64,000 nucleotides of DNA from Halolamina sediminis (GCF_001282785.1 NZ_CVUA01000001.1:1-64000); one strand, 5' to 3'; counted from the first letter of the stretch, positions 22,654 through 31,866 are shown. The notes: a model not told the origin generated them from the letters alone. Numbers and translations are program-made.

Positions 22654-24542
22654 GCGACCGCAAGCAGTTCCGCGACCTCACCGAGCCGGCGAAGGCCCAC
22701 GAGGCCATCGCGTCGCTGGATATCGAGCCCGAGACAGAGACCGTCCCGCTCGCGGAAGCCAGGGGACGAACCCTCGCCGAACGCGTCGACGCCGACCTCG
22801 ACGTGCCGGGGTTCGACCGGGCGTCGATGGACGGCTACGCGGTCCGGGCGAGCGATACGTTCGGCGCCGACGAGGCCGATCCCGCGACGCTCGATCTGAC
22901 GGGGACAGTCCACGCCGGCAGCGAGCCGGACGTCGCCGTCGACGCCGGCGAGGCCGTCGAGATCTCGACCGGGGCGGTGCTGCCCGACGGCGCCGACGCG
23001 GTGGTGATGGTCGAGCGAACCGACGAGATCGGGACTGAGACCGTCGAGATCCGCACCTCGGTCGCGCCCGGGGACAACGTGATGCCCGCCGGCGCCGACA
23101 TCGCCGCCGGCCAGCGCGCGCTCGGCCCCGGCACCGAACTCACGCCCCGCGAGATCGGCCTGCTCTCGGCGCTCGGCCGGGACGAGATCGAGGTCCGCGG
23201 AAAGCCGACCGTCGGCATCGTCTCGACCGGCGACGAGTTGGTCCGGCCCGGCGAGTCGCTGAACAGCGACGCCGGCCAGATCTACGACGTGAACAGCTAC
23301 ACGATCGCCGCCGGCGTCGAGGAGGCCGGCGGCGAGGCGGCGCTCTACCCCCACGCCGGCGACGACATGAACGCGATGGAGGACGCGCTGACGACCGCCG
23401 CCGAAGAGTGCGATCTGGTGCTCTCCTCGGGCTCGACCTCCGCCTCCGCGGTCGACGTGATCTACCGTGTGATCGAGGAACGCGGCGATCTCCTGCTCCA
23501 CGGCGTCTCGGTCAAGCCCGGGAAGCCGATGCTCGTCGGCCGGCTCGCGGACAGCGCCTACGTCGGGCTGCCGGGCTACCCCGTCTCGGCGCTCACCATC
23601 TTCCGGACGTTCGTGGCGCCCGCGATCCGGCGGGCAGCCGGCGTCCCCGAGCCCAGAACGGCGACCGTCGACGGGACCCTCGCCGCGGAGGAACGCTACA
23701 GCGAGGGCCGCACACGGCTGATGCCCGTGGGCCTCGTCGAAAACGAGGCCGGCGAGACGCTGGTCTACCCCGTCGACAAGGGGTCGGGCGCGACCACCAG
23801 CCTCGTCGAGGCCGACGGGGTGGTCGAGGTCGACGCCGACACCGAGTACCTCGCCGCGGGCGAGGACGTGACGGTGACGCTGTTCTCCCCGAACGTGCGC
23901 ACCCCGTCGGTGCTCGCGTTCGGCGAGGACGACCCCGCGTTCTCCCGGCTGCTCGACCGGCTGGGGTCGAGCCGGTTCCTCCCCGTCGGCTCTCGTGAGG
24001 GGCTGCGCCGCCTGCGTGACGGGCTGCCCGACGCCGCCGTCGTCGCCGGGCCGATCCGCCGGGAGGTGGAGTCGGTCGAACTCGGCGCGTGGGAGCGTGA
24101 GTGGGGGCTGATCGTGCCCGAGGGCAACCCCGACGGCGTCGAGGGGTTCGGAACGCTAGTCGACGGCGACCTGCGGCTCGTCAACCTCGACACGGCGACG
24201 GGACTCAGAGCGAGCGCCGACGCCGAACTGGAGCGACTCGCGGCCGCGCGGGACGCCGACGCCGCGGATCTCCAGTCGGCCATCGACGGCTACGGGTTCA
24301 CGCTCAAGGCCCACGAGAGTCCCGCACGGCGCGTGCTCGCAGGGAAAGCCGACGCCGGGTTGGGGCTGCGTGCGACCGCCGAGAAGCTGGGGCTGGGGTT
24401 CGTCCCGGTCGATAGCCAGACAGTCCGGGTCCGGGCCAACCCCGAGCGCGTCGAAAAGCAGGGCGTACAGGACCTCGAGGCGGTGCTGTCGGGGGTCGAC
24501 GGGGTGCTCGCGGCGCTGCCGGGGTTCGAACCCGCGGAGTAA
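22650..24542 (+). CDS. MoeA fused to a periplasmic-binding-like domain
   Basis: The product has 630 residues. Residues 1-400 repeat the MoeA layout (FDRASMDGYAVRASDTFGAD, ISTGAVLPDGADAVVMVERT, IVSTGDELVRPGESLNSDAG, VLSSGSTSASAVDVIYRVIE, VKPGKPMLVGRLADSAYVGL). Residues 420-625 form a PBP-like domain (PAFSRLLDRLGSSRFLPVGS, AVVAGPIRREVESVELGAWE, GKADAGLGLRATAEKLGLGF), the fold that binds molybdate or tungstate in transporters and ModE-type sensors. The fused domain may deliver or sense the metal oxyanion. Twin MoeA proteins could serve Mo and W separately. It overlaps the first moeA by 4 nt. Confidence 0.9.
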   Translation: MSDRKQFRDLTEPAKAHEAIASLDIEPETETVPLAEARGRTLAERVDADLDVPGFDRASMDGYAVRASDTFGADEADPATLDLTGTVHAGSEPDVAVDAGEAVEISTGAVLPDGADAVVMVERTDEIGTETVEIRTSVAPGDNVMPAGADIAAGQRALGPGTELTPREIGLLSALGRDEIEVRGKPTVGIVSTGDELVRPGESLNSDAGQIYDVNSYTIAAGVEEAGGEAALYPHAGDDMNAMEDALTTAAEECDLVLSSGSTSASAVDVIYRVIEERGDLLLHGVSVKPGKPMLVGRLADSAYVGLPGYPVSALTIFRTFVAPAIRRAAGVPEPRTATVDGTLAAEERYSEGRTRLMPVGLVENEAGETLVYPVDKGSGATTSLVEADGVVEVDADTEYLAAGEDVTVTLFSPNVRTPSVLAFGEDDPAFSRLLDRLGSSRFLPVGSREGLRRLRDGLPDAAVVAGPIRREVESVELGAWEREWGLIVPEGNPDGVEGFGTLVDGDLRLVNLDTATGLRASADAELERLAAARDADAADLQSAIDGYGFTLKAHESPARRVLAGKADAGLGLRATAEKLGLGFVPVDSQTVRVRANPERVEKQGVQDLEAVLSGVDGVLAALPGFEPAE

Positions 24543-24546
24543 CGCC

Positions 24547-24807
24547 GTGACGTTGCTCGACCTGCTGCTCGTCGGCCTGTTCGTCGTCATCGCCGCGGCG
24601 GTCGGTCGGGAGGCGTCGCGGTTGGGGTGGAGTCCACGGTACGTGCTCGGCTCTATGCTGGTGCTCGCCGGGCTCGCGGGGACGTTCTTCCTCGACGATC
24701 TGCTGGCCGAGCCGCTGCCGGCGTGGAGCGAGTTCGTCTTCGCGGGCGCGCTGCTGGTCGGCTTCGTGCTCCAGTGGTCCGGGCGAGAGCCGGACAGCGA
24801 GCCGTGA
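24547..24807 (+). CDS. Small three-helix membrane protein
   Basis: The product has 86 residues from GTG 24547, 4 bp after the moeA-type gene. It has three hydrophobic segments (LLDLLLVGLFVVIAAAVG, YVLGSMLVLAGLAGTFFL, FVFAGALLVGFVLQW) with short polar turns and an acidic end. No family is recognised. Spacing suggests co-transcription with the two moeA genes. Confidence 0.55.
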   Translation: MTLLDLLLVGLFVVIAAAVGREASRLGWSPRYVLGSMLVLAGLAGTFFLDDLLAEPLPAWSEFVFAGALLVGFVLQWSGREPDSEP

Positions 24808-24844
24808 GGGAAAGAGCTTCGACGGCGCCGACGCTGGCTCGGGT

Positions 24845-25456
24845 ATGACCGAAACTACGCCGGCACACGTTCTCGCGCTCGGTGACTCCTACACGATCGG
24901 GACCGGCGTCGATCCGGACGAACGCTGGGTGTCGAAGCTCGCGGACCGGCTCCGGGAGGACGGCGAGTCAGTCGCCGACCCCGTCGTGATCGCCGAGAAC
25001 GGCTGGACCACCGACGATCTGGACGGCGCGATCAGTGAGCACGATCCTGACGGCCCGTTCGACCTCGTGACGCTCCTGATCGGCGCCAACAACTGCTTCC
25101 AGGCGGAGCCGCCGGCGACGTTCGAGCCGAAGTTCCGGGCGATGCTCGACCGGGCACTGGGGTTCGCGCCGGATGCGGAGTCGGTCGTCGTGCTCACGGT
25201 GCCGGACTACACGCTCACCCCGGTCGGGCAAGAAAACGACCCTGCCGAGCACGCCGAGCGACTGGTTCGGTACAACGAGATCGTCCGCGAGGCGGCGCGT
25301 GCGGCGGGGACGCGGCTGGTCGACGTGGTGCCACCGTCGAAGCGCGTGGCCGACGACGGGTCGCTCGTTGCCGGCGACGATCTCCACCCCGCGCCCGCAC
25401 AGCACGACCTGTGGCTGGAGCGAATCTATCCGACCGTCGGGGCGGCGCTCGATTAG
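24845..25456 (+). CDS. SGNH/GDSL-type hydrolase
   Basis: The product has 203 residues. LALGDSYTIGTGVDPDERWV is block I with the nucleophile Ser, TLLIGANNCFQ is block III with the oxyanion Asn, and DDLHPAPAQHD is block V with catalytic Asp and His. The fold hydrolyses esters, such as lipid or carbohydrate esters; the substrate is unknown. No signal peptide, so it is cytoplasmic. It converges on the HAD gene with a 4-bp overlap of stops. Confidence 0.88.
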   Translation: MTETTPAHVLALGDSYTIGTGVDPDERWVSKLADRLREDGESVADPVVIAENGWTTDDLDGAISEHDPDGPFDLVTLLIGANNCFQAEPPATFEPKFRAMLDRALGFAPDAESVVVLTVPDYTLTPVGQENDPAEHAERLVRYNEIVREAARAAGTRLVDVVPPSKRVADDGSLVAGDDLHPAPAQHDLWLERIYPTVGAALD

Positions 25457-26106
25457 TTGCCGAGGACGCGTTCGTCGAGTTCGGTGAACCGCTCGACGCG
25501 GTGGTCCGCGAGCACGCACTGGCCGCGGCGCTCGGGGCCGTGGCGTTCGACGTGGACCGCGTCGAGGCCGGCGTTCCACGCGGCGCCGACGTCGCTCGGG
25601 CCGTCGCCGGCCAGTACGCCCGCGCCGTCGGCGTGGTCCACGCCGAGACGGGTCATCGTGTGGTGGACCGGTTCGGGGTCGGGCTTCCAGCCCAGATCGT
25701 CCGAGCAGGTGACGAACGCATCGAACCGCGAGCGCAGGTCGAGCTGGTCGACGACCTCGTTCGCGAGGAACGGCGCGCAGTGGGTGACGACGCCGACCGG
25801 GACGCCGGCGGCGTCGAGCTCGTCGAGCAGCGCCGCGGCGTCGTCGTGGACGTACGTCGCCTCGGCGCGGGCGCCGGGATCCTCGGCCTCGTGTAGCGCG
25901 GGCCAGAACGTCCCCGGATCGAGCCCCAGCGACTGGAGCTTCTCGCTTCGGGGGCCGCCGAGGCCGTGCCAGAGCGTCTCGATCTCGCTGTCGGTGAACG
26001 CCCGGCCCAGCCGGTCGCCGACCGCCTCGAACACTTCGTGGCGGTAGTCGGGCTCCACGTCGACGATCGTCCCGTCGAGGTCGAGGAGCCAGAAGTCGTA
26101 CGCCAT
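25453..26106 (-). CDS. HAD-superfamily hydrolase
   Basis: The product has 217 residues. WLLDLDGTIVDVEPDYRHEV is motif I with nucleophile and acid Asp, VPVGVVTHCAPFLANEVVDQ covers motif II (Thr), DDLGWKPDPEPVHHTMTRLG motif III (Lys), and GVLAGDGPSDVGAAWNAGLD motif IV. The cap is helical, of the phosphoglycolate-phosphatase type. It is probably a small-molecule phosphatase; the substrate is not identifiable. Confidence 0.88.
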   Translation of the reverse strand: MAYDFWLLDLDGTIVDVEPDYRHEVFEAVGDRLGRAFTDSEIETLWHGLGGPRSEKLQSLGLDPGTFWPALHEAEDPGARAEATYVHDDAAALLDELDAAGVPVGVVTHCAPFLANEVVDQLDLRSRFDAFVTCSDDLGWKPDPEPVHHTMTRLGVDHADGAGVLAGDGPSDVGAAWNAGLDAVHVERHGPERRGQCVLADHRVERFTELDERVLGN

Positions 26107-26151
26107 GGGGAGAGAGCTAGCGGGTACGGGGGTAAGTGCTTTTCTCCCTGC

Positions 26152-26547
26152 TCAAACCGCCTCGGCGTCGACGACGTGTACCGACGAGCCGAGATACTGA
26201 TGCAACACTTCGTCGACGCTCTCGGCGTTGAACCGCGAGAGATCGCGTTCGATCTCCGCCCGCAGCGCGTCGAGGTACGCCTCGTCGGCCCGGAGCTCCG
26301 CGAACGACAGCGACACCACCTCCACGTCGAGCCAGTCGCTCACGCTCTCGCGCAGCGGCGCTTCGTCGCCGATCTCGCCGTGCCAGAGCCGGTCGCGGAA
26401 GAACAGCCAGTCGATCCGCTCCGGGCCGGGTTCGACGCCTGGCGCGGGCGCGAACAGGCGCAGCGTCGTCTCGAAGCGGGTCGGGTCGACCGCGACGCCC
26501 TCCGTCGGGAGGCGGAACGCCGCGTCGAAGGTGTATGCCGCCTTCAT
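26152..26547 (-). CDS. Conserved-looking protein of unknown function
   Basis: The product has 131 residues, starting MKAAYTFDAAFRLPTEGVAV. A beta-rich first half leads to DWLFFRDRLWHGEIGDEAPL, then a helical region (DVEVVSLSFAELRADEAYLD) and VDEVLHQYLGSSVHVVDAEA. No catalytic pattern is seen. Codon use is like that of neighbours, and it lies between two leftward genes with ordinary spacing, so it is a genuine gene. Function cannot be given. Confidence 0.6.
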   Translation of the reverse strand: MKAAYTFDAAFRLPTEGVAVDPTRFETTLRLFAPAPGVEPGPERIDWLFFRDRLWHGEIGDEAPLRESVSDWLDVEVVSLSFAELRADEAYLDALRAEIERDLSRFNAESVDEVLHQYLGSSVHVVDAEAV

Positions 26548-26578
26548 CGTCCCGTCGAGCGTCGCCCGGCCGGCAGCA

Positions 26579-26854
26579 TCAGTACTCGCCGTCGCAGTGG
26601 TCCGCGAGCCGGAGGTCCTTCTCGGTGATCCCGCCGGCGTCGTGGGTGGTAAAGCGCACCTCCACCTCGTCGTAGCGCAGAACGATCTCCGGGTGGTGGA
26701 ACTCCTCCTCGGCGATGTCGGCCACGTCGTTCACGAACGTGACGGAGCTCGGATAGTCGTCGAACTCGTAGGTCCGGACGATCTCGTCGCCGTCGCGCTC
26801 CCAGTCCGCGGGCAGTCGTCGCTCTACGTCCTCGTGGTCGAGTGTCTCGGACAT
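26579..26854 (-). CDS. Pterin-4a-carbinolamine dehydratase
   Basis: The product has 91 residues. TYEFDDYPSSVTFVNDVADI and then EEEFHHPEIVLRYDEVEVRF carry the E-x-HHP active-site signature, followed by FTTHDAGGITEKDLRLADHC. The enzyme dehydrates 4a-hydroxytetrahydrobiopterin and recycles the pterin cofactor of aromatic amino acid hydroxylases. In archaea it often occurs without a known hydroxylase nearby, as here. The length is normal for the family. Confidence 0.92.
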   Translation of the reverse strand: MSETLDHEDVERRLPADWERDGDEIVRTYEFDDYPSSVTFVNDVADIAEEEFHHPEIVLRYDEVEVRFTTHDAGGITEKDLRLADHCDGEY

Positions 26855-26895
26855 GACCGGAGAGTGGGGTTCTGCGGGGGAAAAGCTTCGGCCGG

Positions 26896-28182
26896 CTACT
26901 CGCCCGCGCGCTCGTCGGCCGCATCGGCGGGGGCGTCGACGTCGGCGGCGTCCGAGCGCGGGTCGAACAGCTCCATCGCCGTCTGGATGGTGGTCCAGTC
27001 GTCCTCGCCGGCGGCCTCGCGCAGGCTCTCGGTCGGCGGCGCGAGCAGCTGGGAGACCAGCGAGTCCGCGAGCGCCTCGACGGTCTCGCGCTGGTCGTCG
27101 TTCAGGTCGCCTTGGGCCTCGAGCTTGGTGATCGCGCGGTCGAGCTCGCGGGCCTTCATCCGTTCGGCGCCCTCGTACATGCCGCGGATCGCCTCGTCGG
27201 CGCGGGCACGCTTGAACGAGGAGAGCAGGCGGTCGTGCTCCCGGTCGATCATCGCCTCGACCTCCCGGGCGGCGGCGCGGCGATTCTCGTGAGCTGCCTC
27301 GGTCACTCGCTCCAGATCGTCGATGTCGTGGACGACGACGCTCTCGAGCTTGTCGGCCGCGGGGTCGATGTCCCGCGGGCGGGCGATGTCGACACAGACC
27401 GCGTCCGCGCCGTCGAGCTCCTCGGCGGTCAGTACCGGCTCGTCGGCACCGGTGGCGGCGACGACGACCGACGCTTCACGGACCGCGGCGGCGGCGTCGT
27501 GGAGCGGGACCGCCTCGGTGCCGACGCTCACGTCCTCGGCGACGTGTTCGGCATTGGGGAGCGTGCGGTTCGCGACGAGGAGTTCGTCGACGCCGGCGCC
27601 GTCGAACGCCCGCGCCGCGAGCGTCCCCATCTCGCCGGCGCCGAGCACCAGTGCGGTCGCGTCGTCGAGGTCGGCCTCGCGGCCGGCGAGCTCGACCGCG
27701 GCCGAGCCCATCGAGACGGTGCCCTCGTTGATCGCGGTCTCGGTCCGGGCGCGCTCGCCGACGTGGACCGCCTTCAGCAGCGCCTCCTCCAGCACGGGGC
27801 CGAGCGTGCCGTCCTCGCGGGCGCGTTCGATGGCGTCCTTCACCTGCCCGATGATCTGGTCCTCGCCCAGCACGAGCGACTCCAGCCCGCTGGCGACCCG
27901 CATCAGGTGGCGGATCGCGTCCTCGTGTTCGAGGCGGGTGACCGCCCCCTCACGGACCTCGGGCGCGAACGCCGACAGCGCCTCCTTGCCGTCAGCGGCG
28001 CTGTTGGTGACGACGTACGCCTCCGCACGGTTGCACGTGGCGAGCACGACGCTCTCGGAAACGCCCGGCCGGGCGGCGAGTCGCTGGGCCGCGGCGCTCT
28101 CGTCGTCGGGCGCCGCCGACTCCACCTCCTCGACGGTGGCGAGCGCGTGGGAGACGCTCACGCCAGTGATCACTCCGGTCAC
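26896..28182 (-). CDS. hemA: Glutamyl-tRNA reductase
   Basis: The product has 428 residues and is the first step of tetrapyrrole synthesis by the C5 route, reducing glutamyl-tRNA to glutamate-1-semialdehyde. VLATCNRAEAYVV holds the catalytic Cys, FLMRVASGLESLVLGEDQII-type sequence (HLMRVASGLESLVLGEDQII) the tRNA-Glu recognition part, and ALVLGAGEMGTLAARAFDGA the NADPH-binding site. The C-terminal helical dimerisation domain ends near residue 395, followed by an acidic tail of about 30 residues. The usual siroheme-pathway partner is not next to it. Confidence 0.94.
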   Translation of the reverse strand: MTGVITGVSVSHALATVEEVESAAPDDESAAAQRLAARPGVSESVVLATCNRAEAYVVTNSAADGKEALSAFAPEVREGAVTRLEHEDAIRHLMRVASGLESLVLGEDQIIGQVKDAIERAREDGTLGPVLEEALLKAVHVGERARTETAINEGTVSMGSAAVELAGREADLDDATALVLGAGEMGTLAARAFDGAGVDELLVANRTLPNAEHVAEDVSVGTEAVPLHDAAAAVREASVVVAATGADEPVLTAEELDGADAVCVDIARPRDIDPAADKLESVVVHDIDDLERVTEAAHENRRAAAREVEAMIDREHDRLLSSFKRARADEAIRGMYEGAERMKARELDRAITKLEAQGDLNDDQRETVEALADSLVSQLLAPPTESLREAAGEDDWTTIQTAMELFDPRSDAADVDAPADAADERAGE

Positions 28183-28261
28183 GGGTCTCTCGACGGGACT
28201 AACCCCGGTACTCGGTAAAAGGTTCCGGATACGGCGTGGGGGTCGGCCGAACGAGTTCGGT

Positions 28262-28660
28262 TCAGGGGACGAGGGTGACTCCCTCGACGTGATCCAACGC
28301 GTCGAGGTCGCCGGCCAGCGCCTCCTGCTCGACGCCGGCCTCGTAGTAGAACACGAGGTCGAACGTCCCCTCGCGGAGGAGCTGCTGGCACTCCCAGACG
28401 AACGCGTCGTCGGCGAGGGTCTTCCCCTGGAACTGGTTCGAGGCGAACTCCTCGGTGTCGTTACCGGCGTAGATGTAGCTCTCGCCCTTCCCGGCGTGGT
28501 CGGCGATCACGTCGTTGATCGCGACGGTGAGCTCGTGCATCTCCAGGTCCTCCTCGCCCGCGAGGCTCGTGTGGACGATACAGCCGACCAGTTCGATCTC
28601 GCCGGGTTCGAGGAGTCGTCTGGCCCGCTGGTAGAGGTCGTCGTCGACGGCGTCGGCCAT
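28262..28660 (-). CDS. DUF5778-like haloarchaeal protein
   Basis: The product has 132 residues. LLEPGEIELVGCIVHTSLAG, IYAGNDTEEFASNQFQGKTL and FVWECQQLLREGTFDLVFYY follow the pattern of a haloarchaeal family I know as DUF5778. It is alpha/beta, soluble and acidic; no catalytic residues are evident. Function is unknown. It lies 79 bp upstream of hemA on the same strand. Confidence 0.75.
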   Translation of the reverse strand: MADAVDDDLYQRARRLLEPGEIELVGCIVHTSLAGEEDLEMHELTVAINDVIADHAGKGESYIYAGNDTEEFASNQFQGKTLADDAFVWECQQLLREGTFDLVFYYEAGVEQEALAGDLDALDHVEGVTLVP

Positions 28661-28762
28661 GCTCGCACTCGGTTCGGCGGGGGTTTACCGGTGGCGGTTT
28701 CCCGCAGTTGCCGGCCGGAACTACGCGAAAGGGCTATGCCGCCGCCGCCGGAACTGTGGGTG

Positions 28763-29353
28763 ATGCGAACCCGGTACGCCATCGCGGCGCTGCTGCTGAT
28801 CCCGCTCGCGGACGCGATCATGCTGGTGTTCGTCGCCGGCGAGATCGGGGCGGTCCCGACCGTACTGCTCGTAGTGCTGACGGGGCTGATCGGCATGCTG
28901 CTGGTCCGCGCGGAGGGCCGCCACACGCTCGCCCGGATCCAACAGAAGGCCGCCCGCGGGGAGCCGCCGACGGACGAACTGCTCGACGGCGCGCTGCTGA
29001 TCGCCGCCGGCGCGTTCCTGCTCACGCCCGGCGTCGTCACCGACGCGCTGGGGTTCCTGCTCACGATCCCCCCGACGCGCTACCCGATCCGAACCCTGCT
29101 CAAAAAGTACGTGGTCGTGCCGAAGCTCGACGAACGCACGGGCGGGTTCGTCACCGGTGGCGTCTGGACGAGCGGCTTCCCGAACGGCGGCGACGGCGGG
29201 CAGTTCGGCGGCGGCTCGTTCGGCGGCGATGGCGGGAACGACCCGTTCGACGGCGGGAACGCCGGCCCGTTCGACGAGACGGCAACCGAGCAGTCGGACG
29301 ACGACGTGTACGACGTGGACCCGGACTCCTACCGGACGAAAGACGACGAGTGA
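28763..29353 (+). CDS. FxsA family membrane protein
   Basis: The product has 196 residues from ATG 28763 (MRTRYAIAALLLIPLADAIM); ATG 28736 would add a Pro-rich nine-residue leader. Three to four membrane segments with GMLLVRAEGRHTLARIQQKA and LLTPGVVTDALGFLLTIPPT are the FxsA signature. The tail is Gly/Asp-rich and acidic. In E. coli FxsA relieves phage T7 exclusion by F plasmid; the normal role is unknown. tRNA-Ile follows 85 bp downstream. Confidence 0.85.
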   Translation: MRTRYAIAALLLIPLADAIMLVFVAGEIGAVPTVLLVVLTGLIGMLLVRAEGRHTLARIQQKAARGEPPTDELLDGALLIAAGAFLLTPGVVTDALGFLLTIPPTRYPIRTLLKKYVVVPKLDERTGGFVTGGVWTSGFPNGGDGGQFGGGSFGGDGGNDPFDGGNAGPFDETATEQSDDDVYDVDPDSYRTKDDE

Positions 29354-29438
29354 GCCGGCGGAATCGGCCGCGGGCGCCGCGGTCGGCGAAGAGAAAGCCT
29401 TAACAGATACGCCGGCCAACGGAGAAATGCGCTCACCT

Positions 29439-29512
29439 GGGCCAATAGCTCAGTTAGGTTGAGCGCTCGGCTGATAACCGGGAGGTCCGCGGTTCAAATC
29501 CGCGTTGGCCCA
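29439..29512 (+). tRNA. tRNA-Ile (anticodon GAU)
   Basis: A 74-nt cloverleaf: acceptor GGGCCAA paired with TTGGCCC, D-arm AGCTCAGTTAGGTTGAGC, anticodon arm TCGGCTGATAACCGG with anticodon GAT, T-arm GCGGTTCAAATCCGC, discriminator A. No intron and no encoded CCA. It is not interrupted or duplicated, and no integrase lies beside it. Confidence 0.95.
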
Positions 29513-29522
29513 CCTACAACGT

Positions 29523-29541
29523 CCACGGTCTTTGGCCGTGG
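29523..29541 (+). terminator. Stem-loop after tRNA-Ile
   Basis: CCACGG-TCTTTGG-CCGTGG, a perfect 6-bp stem, begins 11 nt after the tRNA end. It probably marks the end or processing site of the tRNA transcript. There is no T-run, which archaeal terminators would often show, so the call is weak. The rest of the spacer to 29768 has only an AT-rich promoter-like stretch before bat. Confidence 0.35.
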
Positions 29542-29768
29542 CGTGTTAGGGGCTGATTCCTCCCCAGCCACCTAACTTCGTTCCTACTTTCCTCGACAGA
29601 GACGTCTCTTTTTCGGGGCGCTTCGGCCGTACGTCTCGGGGACCGTATCGGTGCCTGGCCGATTGGATTTGTCGGTGGGTCGAAACTGGGCCGAAATTCA
29701 CTCAGAACGGGACAACACCTTTGCATCGTCGTGTATATATGTACACAATTCCCATGGTGGTCGTGCGC

Positions 29769-31814
29769 ATGCACCACGTTTTCGTGGTTGGCTCGCTGCC
29801 GTCGGCGTTTCCCGCGGTCGAATCGCTCCGCGAGCGCCTCCGCGATGCCGGCCTCGTGGTCAGTCATGCCGACTCGCCCGGCGACGCGGGCACACGCGTG
29901 GCGAACGAACCGGTCGACGTACTCGTCGTCGCTGCCGAAACGGACGGGGCGGCCGAGCTCGTCACAGTCGCCGACGACAACGACGTGCACTGTTGTGTCG
30001 TCGGCGACGACGTCGTACCGGGGGCCGATACCGTCGTCTCCCCGTCGGGACCCAGCCCGGTCACGAGGCTCATCGGCGTCGTTCACGAACTGGGAACGCA
30101 GACCAGTGACGGGCACGAACTCGGCGAGCCGGAAATGTCGGCACTCGATCGGGGGGCCGAGGGGACCCCGCCGTCGACCGCACGAGTGCTCGACGAGGCA
30201 CCGGTGGGGATCACCGTGGCCGACGTGACACACCCCGATCAGCCGCTCGTCTACGTCAACGACCAGTTTGTCGAGCAGACCGGCTACGGCCGCGATATCG
30301 CGCTCGGCCGGAACTGTCGGTTCCTGCAGGGGCCGGCGACCGAGGCCGAGCCCGTGGCGCGGATGCGCGAGGCCATCGACGCCGGGGAGTCGGTCCGCGT
30401 CGAACTCCGGAACTACGACCGCGAGGGCGACATGTTCTGGCAGGAGGTGTCGCTGGCGCCAATTCGGGACGATAGCGGGACGGTGAGCCACTACGCCGGG
30501 TTCCAGAACGACATCACCCAACGGAAGCGCGCCGAACAGGCCGCCGAGCGACATCGCGCTGCGTTGGCCGAGGAGCGCGAGACGCTCCGGAACCTGCTGG
30601 ACCGCCTCGACGGCCTCGTCGAACGGGTCACGGGCGCCGTAGTCGAGGCTGAAAACAGGCCGGGGCTCGGCGAGGCGGTCTGTTCGCAGCTGGGGTCGAC
30701 CTACGCGGCCGCGTGGCTGGCACCGTACGATCCGGCCGCCGAGCAGGCCGACCCCGAGTGGAGCAGCGTCTCGACGCTCGGGACGGATCCTGCCGAGAGC
30801 CTCGGCTCGGTGTCGGTGGACCGCGACGCGCACGTCTCCGCGGACGGCGGAACGGCGGTCGCAGATGGCGTCGACGACGGTCAGCGGCCCGAACCGGCCC
30901 TCCTCGCGGAGGCAGTGGAGAACCGTACCGTCGCGATCGCCGAGGACGGGTGCTGGCACTCGGGCGTGAGTGACGTAGCGGCGGTCCCCGTCACGTACCG
31001 CGGGACGGTGTTCGGCCTGTTCTGTGTGTACACCGACGCCAAGACGTCGCTCGGGCGGGAGGAACGGGCGGTCCTGTCGGCTATCGGCCGGACTATCGGT
31101 ATCGGGCTGAACGCCCTCGACAGCCAGAGTTCGCTCACGACCGACAGCGGTTTCGAGGTAGCGTTCACGGTCGACGCGTCGACGCTCCCGCTCGCGCGGT
31201 TGGCCGGACGGGCTGACTGCTCGCTCCGGCAGGCGGGGGTCGTTCCGGCGGACGACGGCCGGACGGTTCTCTGTACGGCAGCGGACGCGACGGCCGACGA
31301 ACTCCGCGACGCCGCCGACGCCGTGTCGGGCGTCCGCTCGTGGACGTGTATCACCGAACGCGCCGAGAACCCCCTGTTCGCGTTCGTGTTGCGTGACCTG
31401 CCGTTGCTCGACGCCGTCGAGACACACGGCCTCCGACTCGCGGACCTGCAGATCGATGCCGCCGGGGTGACGATCGTCGCCCGCGGCACACAGGAGGCCA
31501 CGGCTCGCTCCCTCGTCGAGGAGATCGAGGCGGAGTACGGCTCCGTCGACGTGCGTGGGTTCACGAGGCGGCCGGCCCGGGAGACGACGCTGACGGAGTT
31601 CGTCGGCGACGTGGAGGACCGGCTCACCGACCGCCAGCAGCGGGCGCTCACAACCGCGATCGCCGCCGGCTACTTCGAGTGGCCCCGCGAGACCGACGGC
31701 AACGAGCTCGCCGAGAGTTTCGGCGTTGCCCGCTCGACGTTCCACCAGCACCTTCGGGCCGCGCTCCGAAAGCTCCTGACGGCGTTCGACGACGCCGTAA
31801 CGGGACGACCCTAA
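29769..31814 (+). CDS. bat: Bat: bacterio-opsin activator with LOV-type PAS and GAF domains
   Basis: The product has 681 residues from ATG 29769 ([10 protein letters not shown]); ATG 29739 is an alternative. Domains: a receiver-like N-terminus (to about 105), a PAS/PAC domain with GRNCRFLQG around Cys-183 (the cysteine of flavin-binding LOV photoreceptors), a coiled-coil, a GAF domain (about 290-440), a bacterio-opsin activator N-like region and a C-terminal HTH_10 helix-turn-helix ([20 protein letters not shown], then [17 protein letters not shown]). It activates the opsin genes downstream, with PAS and GAF sensing light or redox state. It ends 52 bp before bop. Confidence 0.93.
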   Translation: MHHVFVVGSLPSAFPAVESLRERLRDAGLVVSHADSPGDAGTRVANEPVDVLVVAAETDGAAELVTVADDNDVHCCVVGDDVVPGADTVVSPSGPSPVTRLIGVVHELGTQTSDGHELGEPEMSALDRGAEGTPPSTARVLDEAPVGITVADVTHPDQPLVYVNDQFVEQTGYGRDIALGRNCRFLQGPATEAEPVARMREAIDAGESVRVELRNYDREGDMFWQEVSLAPIRDDSGTVSHYAGFQNDITQRKRAEQAAERHRAALAEERETLRNLLDRLDGLVERVTGAVVEAENRPGLGEAVCSQLGSTYAAAWLAPYDPAAEQADPEWSSVSTLGTDPAESLGSVSVDRDAHVSADGGTAVADGVDDGQRPEPALLAEAVENRTVAIAEDGCWHSGVSDVAAVPVTYRGTVFGLFCVYTDAKTSLGREERAVLSAIGRTIGIGLNALDSQSSLTTDSGFEVAFTVDASTLPLARLAGRADCSLRQAGVVPADDGRTVLCTAADATADELRDAADAVSGVRSWTCITERAENPLFAFVLRDLPLLDAVETHGLRLADLQIDAAGVTIVARGTQEATARSLVEEIEAEYGSVDVRGFTRRPARETTLTEFVGDVEDRLTDRQQRALTTAIAAGYFEWPRETDGNELAESFGVARSTFHQHLRAALRKLLTAFDDAVTGRP

Positions 31815-31840
31815 CTGGTTGTGTACGAGGTTTACTAAGA
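31808..31840 (+). promoter_or_regulatory. bop promoter: Bat activating-site-like motif and TATA element
   Basis: ACCCTAACTGGTTGTG at 31808-31823 resembles the Halobacterium bop upstream activating sequence (ACC, six or seven bases, TT, G-rich end). A TATA-like tttactaag lies at 31831-31839. If transcription starts 2-5 nt before ATG 31867, as in Halobacterium, the TATA element is near -27 and the activating site near -50, the expected spacing. Confidence 0.6.
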
Positions 31841-31866
31841 TACACCGCGGAACGTTAGGGTGTATC

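Noticed and set aside
27323-28762. Long plus-strand frame (Ser/Arg/Ala-rich) running into the FxsA-like gene
   Set aside because: It is the shadow of hemA and the DUF5778-like gene; only the part from 28763 shows real protein character.
29439-29512. tRNA-Ile as a second integration site
   Set aside because: No integrase, no partial tRNA copy and no composition change were seen around it.
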